From assembly GCF_905147365.1 (NCBI RefSeq), contig NC_056428.1, positions 24,024,001 through 24,088,000 of the forward strand: a DNA stretch of 64,000 nucleotides, in the 5' to 3' direction. A model generated the notes under the pieces. That model was not told the DNA's origin. It worked only from the letters and a program-made list of their open reading frames with translations, and made no database searches. Source of the stretch: Aricia agestis. Lineage: Eukaryota; Arthropoda; Insecta; Lepidoptera; Lycaenidae. The position numbers and the translations under genes are program-made. Shown here piece by piece: positions 55,854 to 64,000 of the stretch (within the stretch, counting starts at the first letter, position 1; each line of letters opens with the position of its first letter).

Positions 55854-56298
55854 CGGCCAAGTGCGAGTTGGACTCGCGCACGTAGAGTTCCGTACTCTAC
55901 GTGCGTAATATAAATCAAAAATTGTAAAAATGGTGTTTTTGCATGGGAGCCCCCCTAAATATTTATTTTATTTAAATTTTATTATTTATCATTAAAATAT
56001 AATTTATATAGTTGAGTATTTTGTGTACATATTTTCAAGTGCCTACCTATTGTCATCATTGATACTGAGCAAAAAATGATTGAAAAATCGCGTTTGTTGT
56101 ATGGGTGCCCCCCTTAAATGTTTAATTTATTTTGTTTTTAGTATTTGTTGTTATAGCGGCAACAGAAATACATAATCTGTGAAAATTTCAACTCTCTAGC
56201 TATTACCGTTCTTGAGTTACAGCCTGGAGACAGACAGACAGACGGACAGACATTGAAGTCTCAGTAATAGGGTTTTTACCCTTTGGGTACGGAACCCT
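55854..56298 (+). repeat. Family A repeat, near full length
   Basis: GGCCAAGTGCGAGTTGGACT at the start, GGGTACGGAACCCTAAAAA at the end. Near the start CGCACGTAGAGTTCCGTACT is followed by CTACGTGCG, a small palindrome made by local inversion or duplication of the family's own start. 'tcccg' is deleted from the usual 'agggtcccgtttttac'. Confidence 0.82.
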
Positions 56299-56949
56299 AA
56301 AAACAACAATTAATGAACACTACGCGTCGCCGGCGCGTCATCCCCGCTCTACCCACCGCCGCGAAGAGACCGTTCTGCAACGATTTTAAGTGAGATAAAA
56401 ATATGTTATTGTAAAAAAATTAACACCCAATTTTTTTGGTTAAATGGACTCTCCTTATAATACCTAAGCCCTGAAAAAAAATTGCCTATACAAGGGAAAA
56501 AACATTTGAGTCTACATTTTTAAGGCTGTCCTAATTTTGGAGTCCAAAAATGTAGACGGTTTCTCATCTTATTCAAAGTCGTAATACTAGCGCGGTAAAA
56601 TTAGGTTACAAGTGACTTGAGTAGCGCTTAAAGTGTTTCAGTATTCGATCTAGTGGCAAGCCGTATTGACTGCGGCTTCTGTCGCAATAATTATATCAGC
56701 TGATCAACTGTTTGCGTGAATTCCCAAGACAGACTGATTATAATTGCGTTACAAGCTAGCGGTAAAGTTGCAGGTAATGCCGTGGCCTTACAATAGGATT
56801 GCAGGGCTGGCAAAATGCCACGGACCCCCGACACAAAGGGCCCAAGAGGTCGCGAGTTCAGAAATATTTTTTTTATATTGTAACTGTTTTATTAATAAGG
56901 TAACGACGAAGGCCCAATCAAAAATATCAAAACGACATGCAAATCTTTT
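56299..56949. other. Unassigned stretch
   Basis: No element recognised. 'tgccgtggc' / 'tgccacgg' words near 56778-56822 and 'tcgcgagttcag' do not form a tRNA-like fold. The 91-codon frame at 56744-57019 has no motif. Confidence 0.45.
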
Positions 56950-57040
56950 ATGCTCCGAGTGTCTATGGGTGCCGGTTGTTGCTTTTCATCAGGTGAGCCG
57001 TAAGCTCGTTTACTTCTGATTTTATAAAAAACGATATTTC
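56950..57040 (+). mobile_element. Retroposon 3'-end fragment
   Basis: 'gctccgagtgtctatgggtg' and 'catcaggtgagccgtaagct', 'cgtttacttctgatt' correspond to the last ~80 bp of the retroposons at 12164 and 18497, ending in a short A-run. Confidence 0.6.
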
Positions 57041-57241
57041 CACGCGCCCCAGATGGTATAGATACGCCACTGTTAATGTGAAGCATTTAACAGCTCCGTT
57101 GAATCACACGCACAAACAAACACACCTACAAATACGCATTTCTACCACTTCTGTAGTTGTCGAGATAATTTTCTGTGCCTAAATACTTGGCATGTTTAGC
57201 ACAGCTTTGAAACTAATAAAACACGGTAGGCGATACATTAA

Positions 57242-57596
57242 GGGATGTCACCGGGATACAATGGCGACGTGGCCAGCGACGTTACCATGGCTACGTCTGG
57301 CGTCTCTACGTCACCGCAAAGCGGCGTTTTTCTTAAATTCTATGAAAATTTATGAAAATATGTACGATTTATTTGAGGATATCACTAAATCAGCGACTGA
57401 TTGAGTAACGGAGTATACAAAGACGTGTAAACAACTGGCAACGTCGCCGCATGCGGAGGGGTCGACTCTGGCTACGCTGGCTACTTGGCAACGTCGCCAG
57501 TCGGTCGCCAGGTGAGTTAAGCGTCATACATCTCAATAGAACTAGTTGGCGACGTCGCTGGCCATGTCGCCATAGCGTCCCGGTGAGGTATAGCCC
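57242..57596. mobile_element. PIF/Harbinger-type foldback MITE
   Basis: Ends GGGATGTCACCGGGATACAA and GCGTCCCGGTGAGGTATAGCCC (outer part CGGTGAGGTATAGCCC) with inner GGCGACGTGGCCAGCGACGT / ACGTCGCTGGCCATGTCGCC. TAA at 57239-57241 and 57597-57599. The interior has more GGCAACGTCGCC words. The 95-codon minus-strand frame is a by-product of the arms. Confidence 0.86.
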
Positions 57597-57790
57597 TAAC
57601 ATGGCCACTACATAATTGTTTTTTTTATATAGACAATGAGGTAGAATGACAAAGGAAATCTGATTTTTTTTCCCCAAAATCTATCTTTTTTACCAGTTTT
57701 TACCCATTTCTACAGCTGTCACTTGGTCATGCTAAGCAGACCATGAAATACTATCAGATAAGTAGATTCCTAGGCAGATGGCGGACCTAA

Positions 57791-57948
57791 CGGCCGTTCC
57801 CAATATTTGATCTATCTCTTGTTTTGCCCTACTAGAGATAGGAATAGCTCATAATTGACATAAAATATATGTCTCTAATGTCTAATGTGAGCTATTCCTA
57901 TCTCTAGTAGGGCGAAACCAGAGATAGATCAAATATTGGGAACGGCCG
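57791..57948. mobile_element. Foldback MITE, long arms
   Basis: 158 bp with ~65-bp, almost perfect arms: CGGCCGTTCCCAATATTTGA, TCTATCTCT, 'ccctactagagataggaata', GCTCA and their inverses. TAA at 57788-57790 and 57949-57951. PIF/Harbinger-like. Only ~190 bp from the previous MITE. Confidence 0.9.
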
Positions 57949-58735
57949 TAAGTCGCGTTAGTTCAAACCTATCCGACCGATCACATGAGCCGACCAAAAT
58001 ATTATGTCATAGGTCCGTCAACTGCCTAGGAATCAATTTCCTCGATAGTACATATCTCTTATAAGGCAATCCTTCTACTCGTTATCTATACTATCTATAC
58101 TAATATTATAAAGAGGTAAACTTTGTTTGTTTGTTTGTGTGTTTAATTGCAATGAATAGGCTCAAAAACTACTGGACCGATTTTAAACATTCTTTCACCA
58201 TTCGAAAGCTACATTATTTACGAGTAATATAAGCTACTTTTTATTTTGGAAAATATAGGGTTCCGTAAGATATTTCAGTTTTTCGGAAACAACCAGAAAA
58301 TTCACTTATTTTGCGTACGCTGCCTAAACTATAAAAGATAGAACCATACAATGTCCTAAGTAAATGTAGATCTTATAAATGTCTACAAAAAATGTCCGCG
58401 ACACACTATACTATGTGAAGTGAGGCACAACAACTATTTTTTTATTTAAAAATCTTGATTTTTTTGGACTACATTTAAACGCATTTATTTTACTCATGGT
58501 AATAATCCTTATCAAAATAAATTATTTCATCTCTAAGTACAGTTTATGTGGACAATATTTGGTCCTTGAGTGATCAAAATTGGACTTTGGTTTAGAAGTT
58601 ATGGCGAAATTAAAATATTGCGATTTACGCCCGTTTCGAAGTGGGCGCTACCAAGGCGGGAGAGGAGCTTAGATCTATGAGACGTATTGACTATTGAGTA
58701 GTAATATATTATAGTCTATCAGCAGTATCGACGGA

Positions 58736-58860
58736 GAGCTGACGACCCTTGTGTAGCTTCAGCTGTGTTAAAACTCCATTAGCTACTTCCCTGAACAACC
58801 CTTTCTGATAATCTGCCTGCTGGCAGGCCGTGGGCGGTGGTGGGTGTAGTAGGGTTAGGA
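58736..58860. repeat. Long inverted repeat, left arm
   Basis: Runs from GAGCTGACGACCC through 'gtagcttcagctgtgttaaa', 'tacttccctgaacaaccctt', 'tctgataatctgcctgctgg', CAGGCCGTGGGCGGTGG. Its inverse is at 59391-59527 with a few substitutions and a small insertion near the outer end. Confidence 0.88.
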
Positions 58861-58974
58861 AAAATTGGAAAAAAATGTAGTTTCAGCGACTTAATAGTGT
58901 TTGCGATGATAAATGTTAATTTATATTTTTTTCACATGGATAATAATGAATAATCAGCACATAATACTTAATAC

Positions 58975-59235
58975 GCACTCACGCACGAAAAGTTCCGTAC
59001 TGGTATAGACCGAAAGTAGACAAAAAAATGTGTTTTTTGTATGAAGACCTAGCTGTTACCATTATTGATTACGAGCAAAAAAGGACAAAAAATCACGTTT
59101 GTTATGTGGGAGTCCCCTTAGATATTAATTTTATTTTGTGGTTAGTATTTGTTGTTATAGCGGCAACAGACATACATAATCTGTGAAAATTTCAGAAGTC
59201 TATCTATAGCGGTCCTTGAGGTACAGCCTAGAGTA
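58975..59235 (+). repeat. Family A repeat inside the composite Helitron
   Basis: 'actcacgcacgaaaagttcc', GTACTGGTATAGACCGAAAG, 'gctgttaccattattgatta', 'tgttatagcggcaacagaca', 'agcggtccttgaggtacagc'. It then passes into the GACA array; the GGGTACGGAACC end is absent. Confidence 0.75.
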
Positions 59236-59245
59236 ATATAGACGG

Positions 59246-59295
<50 letters not shown>

Positions 59296-59336
59296 GGACC
59301 GACGGACCGACGGACAGACGGGCAGACGGACAGACG
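59236..59336 (+). repeat. (GACA)n and (GACG)n array
   Basis: About ten GACA units followed by GACGGACC/GACGGACA variants. It continues the short GACA run normal for family A, so it is an expansion within that repeat. Confidence 0.9.
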
Positions 59337-59390
59337 AAAAAAAAATCAAAATTGCTGAACATAATTTTTTTTTTCATTTTTTTCCCCACC

Positions 59391-59527
59391 CCACACTACT
59401 CCCACACCGGCCACACCCACCGCCCACGGCCTGCCAGCACGCAGATTATCAGAAAGGGTTGTTCAGGGAAGTAGCTGACGGAGTTTTAACACAGCTGAAG
59501 CTACACGACTGATTTGGTCGTCAGCTC
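59391..59527. repeat. Long inverted repeat, right arm
   Basis: CACCGCCCACGGCCTGCCAG, CAGATTATCAGAAAGGGTTG, 'gttcagggaagtagctgacg', 'ttttaacacagctgaagcta', GGTCGTCAGCTC, the inverse of 58736-58860. Good pairing over ~125 bp would make this transcript fold on itself. Confidence 0.88.
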
Positions 59528-59700
59528 TTAGTCGAGTAGTAGTAGTAGATCTATGAGTAAACAAACAAACAAAGTTTACCTCTTTATTATATTAGTAAGA
59601 CGTATAGATTAAAAACTACTGAATCGATTTTAATCATTTATTCAGTGAGTGACATAGGCTATATATTTTATACCCGTGCGAAGCCGGGGCGGGTCGCTAG

Positions 59701-60505
59701 TAATATATAATTTACTCTTCCATATGAATAAGATTGAAAAGCCAATGTTTCCTATTATTAGATCTTACATCTTATTTTATACGTAGAAATAAAGGGAGGG
59801 CACTTGAGTGAAGAATAGAAAATGTATAGACACACATTTGTAGAGACTGGATGTTTTATTGAAACATTTGCTTTGCTTCCTATCTCGTATATTCTCGGGT
59901 TTTCATGTATTTATAACTAGATATCCGTCCGCAACTCCCTTTGTAGATCTAAAGTATAAGCCAATGATCTAAAAGTATTATTTGATAAGAACATAATATA
60001 GAGTAATAAGTTTTCATAGCAATGCTGCAATGGTATAATTTCAATATTTTTAAGAGACTTGGTGTAAGTAGTTTTGTGTAGCAATGTTAATAGGTTGTTA
60101 ATTTTAAATAATTCGGATATGGCCTGTACTTGGCCCTCTCTGATTTAAAATTGATATATTTGTTATTTATTTAACATTTATTGTACACAAGAATCTATTC
60201 TAACACAATTGACATGGAAAGACGACACAAAGGAACTGCTTATTTCTACAGAAATTTCTTACAGCAGCCCTACGAAGAGAAAATACGATATAAGAAAATG
60301 GACAGAGCGTGCACAATCACAAAAAAAAGTCTTTTAGATCTACATACTAAAAAATAATAACTAATAATAAAACAGTATTTTAACCAGAATAACTATAACC
60401 CAGTAAACAAATATTTCATCAAATTTTAATGGACTTGAACATTAAAAATAAGTAAAATGTAGGTATTTATATGAGTATTTTGCGCGGATTGTACTATTTA
60501 CATAA
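59701..60505. other. Unassigned stretch
   Basis: AT-rich, no recognised element or gene. Confidence 0.5.
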
Positions 60506-60625
60506 TCCATACTCATAATAAAAGCGAAAGTGTGTATGTCTGTCTGTTACGCCCAAGCCGCTGAATCGATTTTGTTGAATTTTGGCGCAAAGGAGTTGCG
60601 GACGTCATCTAGCATAATATAAGTA
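60506..60625 (+). mobile_element. Helitron 5'-end fragment
   Basis: TCCATACTCATAATAAAAGC then 'gtgtgtatgtctgtctgtta', 'gcccaagccgctgaatcgat', 'ggagttgcggacgtcatcta'. No 3' CTAG end is associated; the right limit is uncertain. Confidence 0.6.
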
Positions 60626-60957
60626 ACATGTAATATGTTTTTATATTATGCTATAATTATGTTGTACTCATACTTTAATTACTGTAAGCTGTAAGTTTTT
60701 CGAATAAAATAAAGTAAAACTCAAATAAAATGTGTCTTTGTTTACAATTTACATCAATGAATAGAAACAGAGTTTAATATAACGGAAGAAATATTACGTG
60801 TATGTTTGTTCATATGAAGAATAAGGATATTGGTAGAGTCTGCGCGTAGATTGGAATGCTCTTCATTTCCTCGCGGGAAAATAAGATTACCGTGAGCACT
60901 GGGAATATTTATGGACAAAATAAAATTGAAGGCAGGCCTTGTCAAACTAAAAGACCA
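60626..60957. other. Unassigned stretch
   Basis: No element recognised; the 63-codon minus-strand frame (60754-60945) has no motif. Confidence 0.45.
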
Positions 60958-61400
60958 TCTCTATATATTAAAACGTGAGCCAAAAACTTTGTATCCCTTG
61001 CTATGGTGAAGGAGTGCATCGAGCTAATATCATTTTGAAATTATGCTTTTATCATATATATTTTTAACAAATAAAACATTACAAACACTACAACACACAC
61101 ACTTGGAAAAATGACAGATTTTTGAGTGACAATAAATAAAAGAGCATACGAATTATACTCTTTTATTTATGGTTGAAGTCTGGTGACAACAAGGTGACAA
61201 ATTGAAAATGGATTAAGTATAGTTTTTTTTTTTATTGAAACTATAAGACAATGCTTACACGGCGAGTCTGAGATCAGCTGAGTCCCAGAGATAAGAGTTG
61301 AAAAAAATATGATAAAGTCAATATTTTTTTACAAAATATAGGTAGTAGCCCTAATGTCATTGAAACTAAGGTCGAATTTCGACCATTGGGCGATCTCTAG
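60958..61400 (+). mobile_element. Helitron, family ending GGGCGATCTCTAG
   Basis: TCTCTATATATTAAAACGTG at the start, 'cgaccattgggcgatctcta' then G at the end, between A/T. Compared with 40070-40558 about 65 bp around the TTTGTATCCC segment is missing. Confidence 0.8.
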
Positions 61401-61467
61401 TAATATTTTAAATCATGTACTTCGGGGGTTGCATTTTTAAACTGAATGTTTAGTGTTCAAAATAATA

Positions 61468-61838
61468 ATAAATAGGCATTGAACCACTGACCTCCATTAT
61501 ACAAGTACGCTGGACTTATAATACCCACCTGCTCTTTGTGCCTATTTGAAGCGGAATCAGCGCCCCCGATGCAGGGGAAGAGAACTAAATCTGACGTAAC
61601 TTGCAAATGGCCGCTTAATCGCTATTGGTTGTAGAAACCTACTTGTTGTAGAAACTCCCACTACTGCTGTCAGCGCCAATATGGACTCTTCCAAACGTCA
61701 TTTTTACGTCAGATTTAGTTCTCTTCCTCCACATTGGGGGCGCTGATTCCGCTTCAAATAATCACCAAAACCAGAAGCCATTTCATTGGGTATCGTAAGT
61801 CCAGTGTACTTGTATTATAATGGCGGTCAGTGTATTGA
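61468..61838. mobile_element. Nested double foldback
   Basis: Outer arms: CACTGACCTCCATTATACAA, GTACGCTGGACTTATAAT and, at the right, TCGTAAGTCCAGTGTACTTG, TATTATAATGGCGGTCAGTG. Inner arms: ATTTGAAGCGGAATCAGCGC, AAGAGAACTAAATCTGACGT and their inverses (61548-61600, 61706-61759). The inner element probably inserted into or was captured by the outer one. Confidence 0.78.
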
Positions 61839-62114
61839 ACTAGTAGAAAAATTAGATTCTCTGTCTAGTGTCTGTCATGTTAGACAGAGACAAGTAGACC
61901 TTGGGGCTTAGCCAACACGTTTTCTTTATCGTCTGTATAGAATCGCCGATCAAAATATACGGAATACCAATGATGAAATACTCAAACCAGATATGTAACA
62001 TACCGCGCGCATTGTGAAGCTTCAAATACGGCCCAATTGGGCCGTCTGTTGTTTAGTCTGCATCAAGCGCAGTCACGAATGTGCCACGTCTTGTCTTACC
62101 TAAATAAATTGAAA

Positions 62115-62198
62115 ATGACGTCGTGCGTGTATAGAAAATGTACCAATTATGACTCGAAAGTAAACAAAACACATGGAATCTCTTACCACATGTCTTGA
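62115..62198 (+). pseudogene. THAP zinc-finger N-terminus, truncated by a stop
   Basis: ATG at 62115 opens a 27-codon frame, MTSCVYRKCTNYDSKVNK followed by THGISYHMS, then TGA. M-x-x-C-x(4)-C at the very start and the G-I-[ST]-[FY]-H segment match the start of THAP domains (C2CH zinc module). The second Cys-His pair and the AVPTIF region are missing; a downstream frame (about 62220-62391; RRLKIELSLLRKW) shows no THAP residues. Either a stop or frameshift killed it, or the true exon ends at a splice site just before the TGA. Confidence 0.6.
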
Positions 62199-62671
62199 TT
62201 GCAATAAATACCTCGATTATTTACATTTTCAATTATTTTTTCGAACAATCTGGAAAAAATCGAATTTTCGTCATAGCTCAGGCGAAGAAAGAGACAGCGA
62301 TACGATTCGACGTTTAAAAATAGAACTGTCTCTTTTACGTAAATGGTTTTTCGTATCTTTTGTTTCACTCATCCGTCAAATTTGTCAATGACTGCAATTT
62401 TGAATTTGAAAATTGTTCGGAAGAGATTTAAGCCGGAAAATAGTATGGACGTAACATATCTGTTTAAGTACAATATCATTGCGGAATACACATTCAATAG
62501 TATGAAGTAATATTTTCATTTGACTCATGTCATGTCAATTCCATGCATTTCGATCGGCCATTCTATAATATTTTTACGGTACGGCATCAGGTGCGCAAGT
62601 ACATACTCGAACCTTCTAGAAAAGTCCAATGTTTGTTTACGTGTTTACCCTTTATTTGTTAGCGTGTTTGA

Positions 62672-62716
62672 ATTTAGACCTTATGACTGAGTCCATAAGG
62701 TCTAAATTAAATTCAA
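62672..62716. repeat. Hairpin inside the solo LTR
   Basis: GAATTTAGACCTTATG and CATAAGGTCTAAATTAAATTC pair around a short 'actgagtc' loop. It separates two similar halves of the LTR's 5' part ('gaaccttctagaaaagtcc', 'gagcctcctagaaatttccc'). Confidence 0.75.
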
Positions 62717-62838
62717 CTTACTGCACTTATCGCAAGGACGGCAGTTTTATTGTGGTACATGCCCGAGCCTCCTAGAAATTTCCCACGGTTGTTTACTTGT
62801 TTACGTGAATCGGGAAATTTCTGGAATTCGTCTCGCCA

Positions 62839-62845
62839 TATAAAA
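62839..62845 (+). promoter_or_regulatory. TATA box in the solo LTR
   Basis: TATAAAA within 'cgccatataaaaagagccgc', about 30 bp upstream of the probable start region 'caagttagttcggttcgagc'. Good position for Pol II initiation in U3/R. Confidence 0.65.
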
Positions 62846-62952
62846 AGAGCCGCAGGCAGGCCCGGCAAGTTAGTTCGGTTCGAGCGATCATCAAGGCGAT
62901 TTCCGAGCGACATCAAGTGATCAATAGTGAGTGAACCAGTGAAACCTGCGAC

Positions 62953-63050
62953 TTGGCTACGACCTAGGACAGTGATAGTGCTTAGTGATTGGACCTAGTG
63001 ATTAGTGTTTGGACTTAGTGCTAAGTGTTGTGACCTAGTGTTTAGTGCAG
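62953..63050 (+). repeat. Short degenerate CTTAGTG repeats in the LTR
   Basis: Successive CTTAGTGATTGGACCTAGTG, ATTAGTGTTTGGACTTAGTG, CTAAGTGTTGTGACCTAGTG units of about 20 bp lie between the probable transcription start and the polyadenylation signal. Confidence 0.75.
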
Positions 63051-63054
63051 TGTT

Positions 63055-63060
63055 AATAAA
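63055..63060 (+). promoter_or_regulatory. Polyadenylation signal in the solo LTR
   Basis: AATAAA in 'gtgttaataaagtcttc', about 60 bp before the LTR end, as expected for the R/U5 boundary. Confidence 0.65.
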
Positions 63061-63176
63061 GTCTTCAAGAGAGTCACCAGGTCTTTCTCTCCAAATCCTC
63101 GAACCCTAGCACGTAACAATATTATATCAATTCCATACGTTTTGATCGGCCATTATATAAACAAGTGTTGGCTAAG

Positions 63177-63655
63177 TCTCCTTGTGTAGTTATTTTTTAT
63201 GTGAATATATTTATTATTTTCGAGGAATCAACCTAAGTTATACATTTGCCGCTAGGTATTGGCACAGTTAATGCCTTCTCAAACTAGCTCACCGATCGAT
63301 TGCACATTAATCCAATTTGTTGAGCGCTAGTAAGACACAGCTTAACCCACTTAAGCTCAGCTCAAATATTCATTGAAATGCTATTACTTTAAACGGTTCT
63401 TGTTAAATATTTATAAAGATAAGAGAATAATATGTTTAGTTAACCTGGTGTAAGAAAACTAGGTCATAATACTTTAGGGTGTCTAACTGTGTAGGTATGT
63501 GTCTCTATGGAGCAGGGCTTGGGTACTTTTGACTTCTTGCCTTCTATGAGAAAGGCCCAACGTCATGAAATTGGTCACACAATAATTCAAATAAAATTAA
63601 ATGTAACTGTAGCCATATGCAGTGTTGTCACACCGAATTTTAGAAAATCTAGCTA
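63177..63655. other. Unassigned stretch
   Basis: No element or gene recognised. Confidence 0.45.
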
Positions 63656-63876
63656 GTCCACACGGCACGTTGCGTCAGCGTTGCGTCGACGCAGCGCTGC
63701 CGATTGGCGCGTAGCCGGCCACACGGGCACTGCGTCACCGCAGCGTTATTACGAAGCAATCTGTCAACACCCCCTCCCGCTTCGTCTCGGGGCTGCTGTC
63801 CGTCATGTGTGCGTTGCGACCACAGAGTACTTTATTATATACTGGAAGTTGCGATGACGCAGCGCGCCGTGTGGAC
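63656..63876. mobile_element. GC-rich terminal-inverted-repeat MITE
   Basis: GTCCACACGGCACGTTGCGT and ATGACGCAGCGCGCCGTGTG + GAC are inverted ends. The interior has several ACGCAGCG / CGCTGCG words. No clear target duplication. 221 bp, non-coding. Confidence 0.7.
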
Positions 63877-64000
63877 TGTGGACACCTTGGTTATTACTTA
63901 TTTGTATGTAAAACAATGCAACGGCAGCGTAGTAACACGCCGTTTGAACTGGCTCCTCAGCACTGTGGAAATATTTAAACTTTTTAATCGGGACTTAACG

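Larger units (their letters stand above)
58094..59700 (+). mobile_element. Composite Helitron with inverted internal 5' end
   Basis: 5' end TCTATACTAATATTATAAAG then AGGTAAACTTTGTTTG; 3' end GTGCGAAGCCGGGGCGGGTC then GCTAG, followed by T. Inside, 59557-59604 is an inverted copy of the same 5' end (AACAAAGTTTACCTCTTTAT). Between them lies a long inverted repeat (58736-58860 with 59391-59527) and part of a family A repeat. A second, reversed Helitron seems to be embedded in the first. Confidence 0.72.
62572..63118 (+). mobile_element. Solo LTR of an LTR retrotransposon
   Basis: Ends TTTTACGG (a mutated TGTTACGG) and CGTAACA are inverted; ATAT lies on both sides (62568-62571, 63119-63122). Inside are a TATA box (62839), a GC-richer transcript start region and AATAAA (63055), in the order expected of an LTR. 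There is no interior or second LTR within reach, so the body was removed by LTR-LTR recombination. The two ~35-bp host segments that flank it resemble each other (CAATTCCATGCATTTCGATC / CAATTCCATACGTTTTGATC). Confidence 0.75.
61904..63176 (+). mobile_element. P-like DNA transposon, decayed, with LTR insertion
   Basis: The left end GGGCTTAGCCAACACGTTTT, then CGCCGATCAAAATATACGGA, is mirrored at the right by TCCATACGTTTTGATCGGCC and AAGTGTTGGCTAAGTCTCC. Inside is a THAP-type zinc-finger start (62115-62198), the DNA-binding module of P-element transposases. No transposase core is left. A solo LTR interrupts the right end. An 8-bp duplication was not convincingly found. Related fragments: 16914-17003, 47494-47612. 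Confidence 0.6.

Overview
The window looks like intergenic, transposon-dense nuclear DNA from a lepidopteran insect (moth or butterfly). Support: many AT-rich non-autonomous Helitrons of the Lep1 type (5' TCTATACTAATATTATAAA, 3' hairpin then GGGCAACAGCTAG, each inserted between A and T), tRNA-derived SINEs with intact Pol III boxes, and a high-copy family ending in a GGGTACGGAACCCTA motif typical of moth sequence. I found no convincing host protein-coding gene, no rRNA gene, no true tRNA gene and no CRISPR-like array. The open frames are short, and those that look like proteins belong to dead transposons: a LINE reverse transcriptase C-terminus near 0.8-1.2 kb, a weak PIF/Harbinger-like frame near 7.9 kb, an RTE-type LINE C-terminus near 16.8 kb and a THAP-finger N-terminus at 62.1 kb.

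Layout. 0-10 kb: repeat family A copies, one split by a LINE and one carrying a foldback MITE; a compact 722-bp LTR element (TRIM); a 953-bp Harbinger-type element. 10-20 kb: a retroposon whose pyrimidine tract has expanded to about 33 TTCCC repeats, a SINE, a hAT MITE, a complete Lep1 Helitron, and a hAT element with an exact 8-bp target duplication and a Helitron inside it. 20-31 kb: MITEs, a GC-rich element between TAA repeats, a second SINE family, nested Helitrons, and a 2.0-kb hAT element with CCCGGGTTTT-rich ends. 31.2-33.2 kb: a 2-kb foldback cluster of 61-bp units that change orientation repeatedly. 33-38 kb: clustered family A copies, a 472-bp foldback and a Helitron block. 38-50 kb: more Helitrons, a perfect 56-bp palindrome, an element with ~145-bp terminal inverted repeats flanked by TTAA, and a second Helitron block carrying a captured SINE fragment. 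50-64 kb: a long AT microsatellite, Harbinger-type foldbacks, a Helitron containing an inverted copy of its own 5' end, and a THAP-containing P-like element split by a solo LTR.

No pathway or operon is present. The relationships here are insertion histories: target-site duplications and interrupted repeats give relative ages at many places. At least ten small elements share 3-bp TTA/TAA duplications (PIF/Harbinger signature), while their terminal repeats fall into several families. Boundaries were read by eye. Those with matching target duplications are firm; the rest are approximate.
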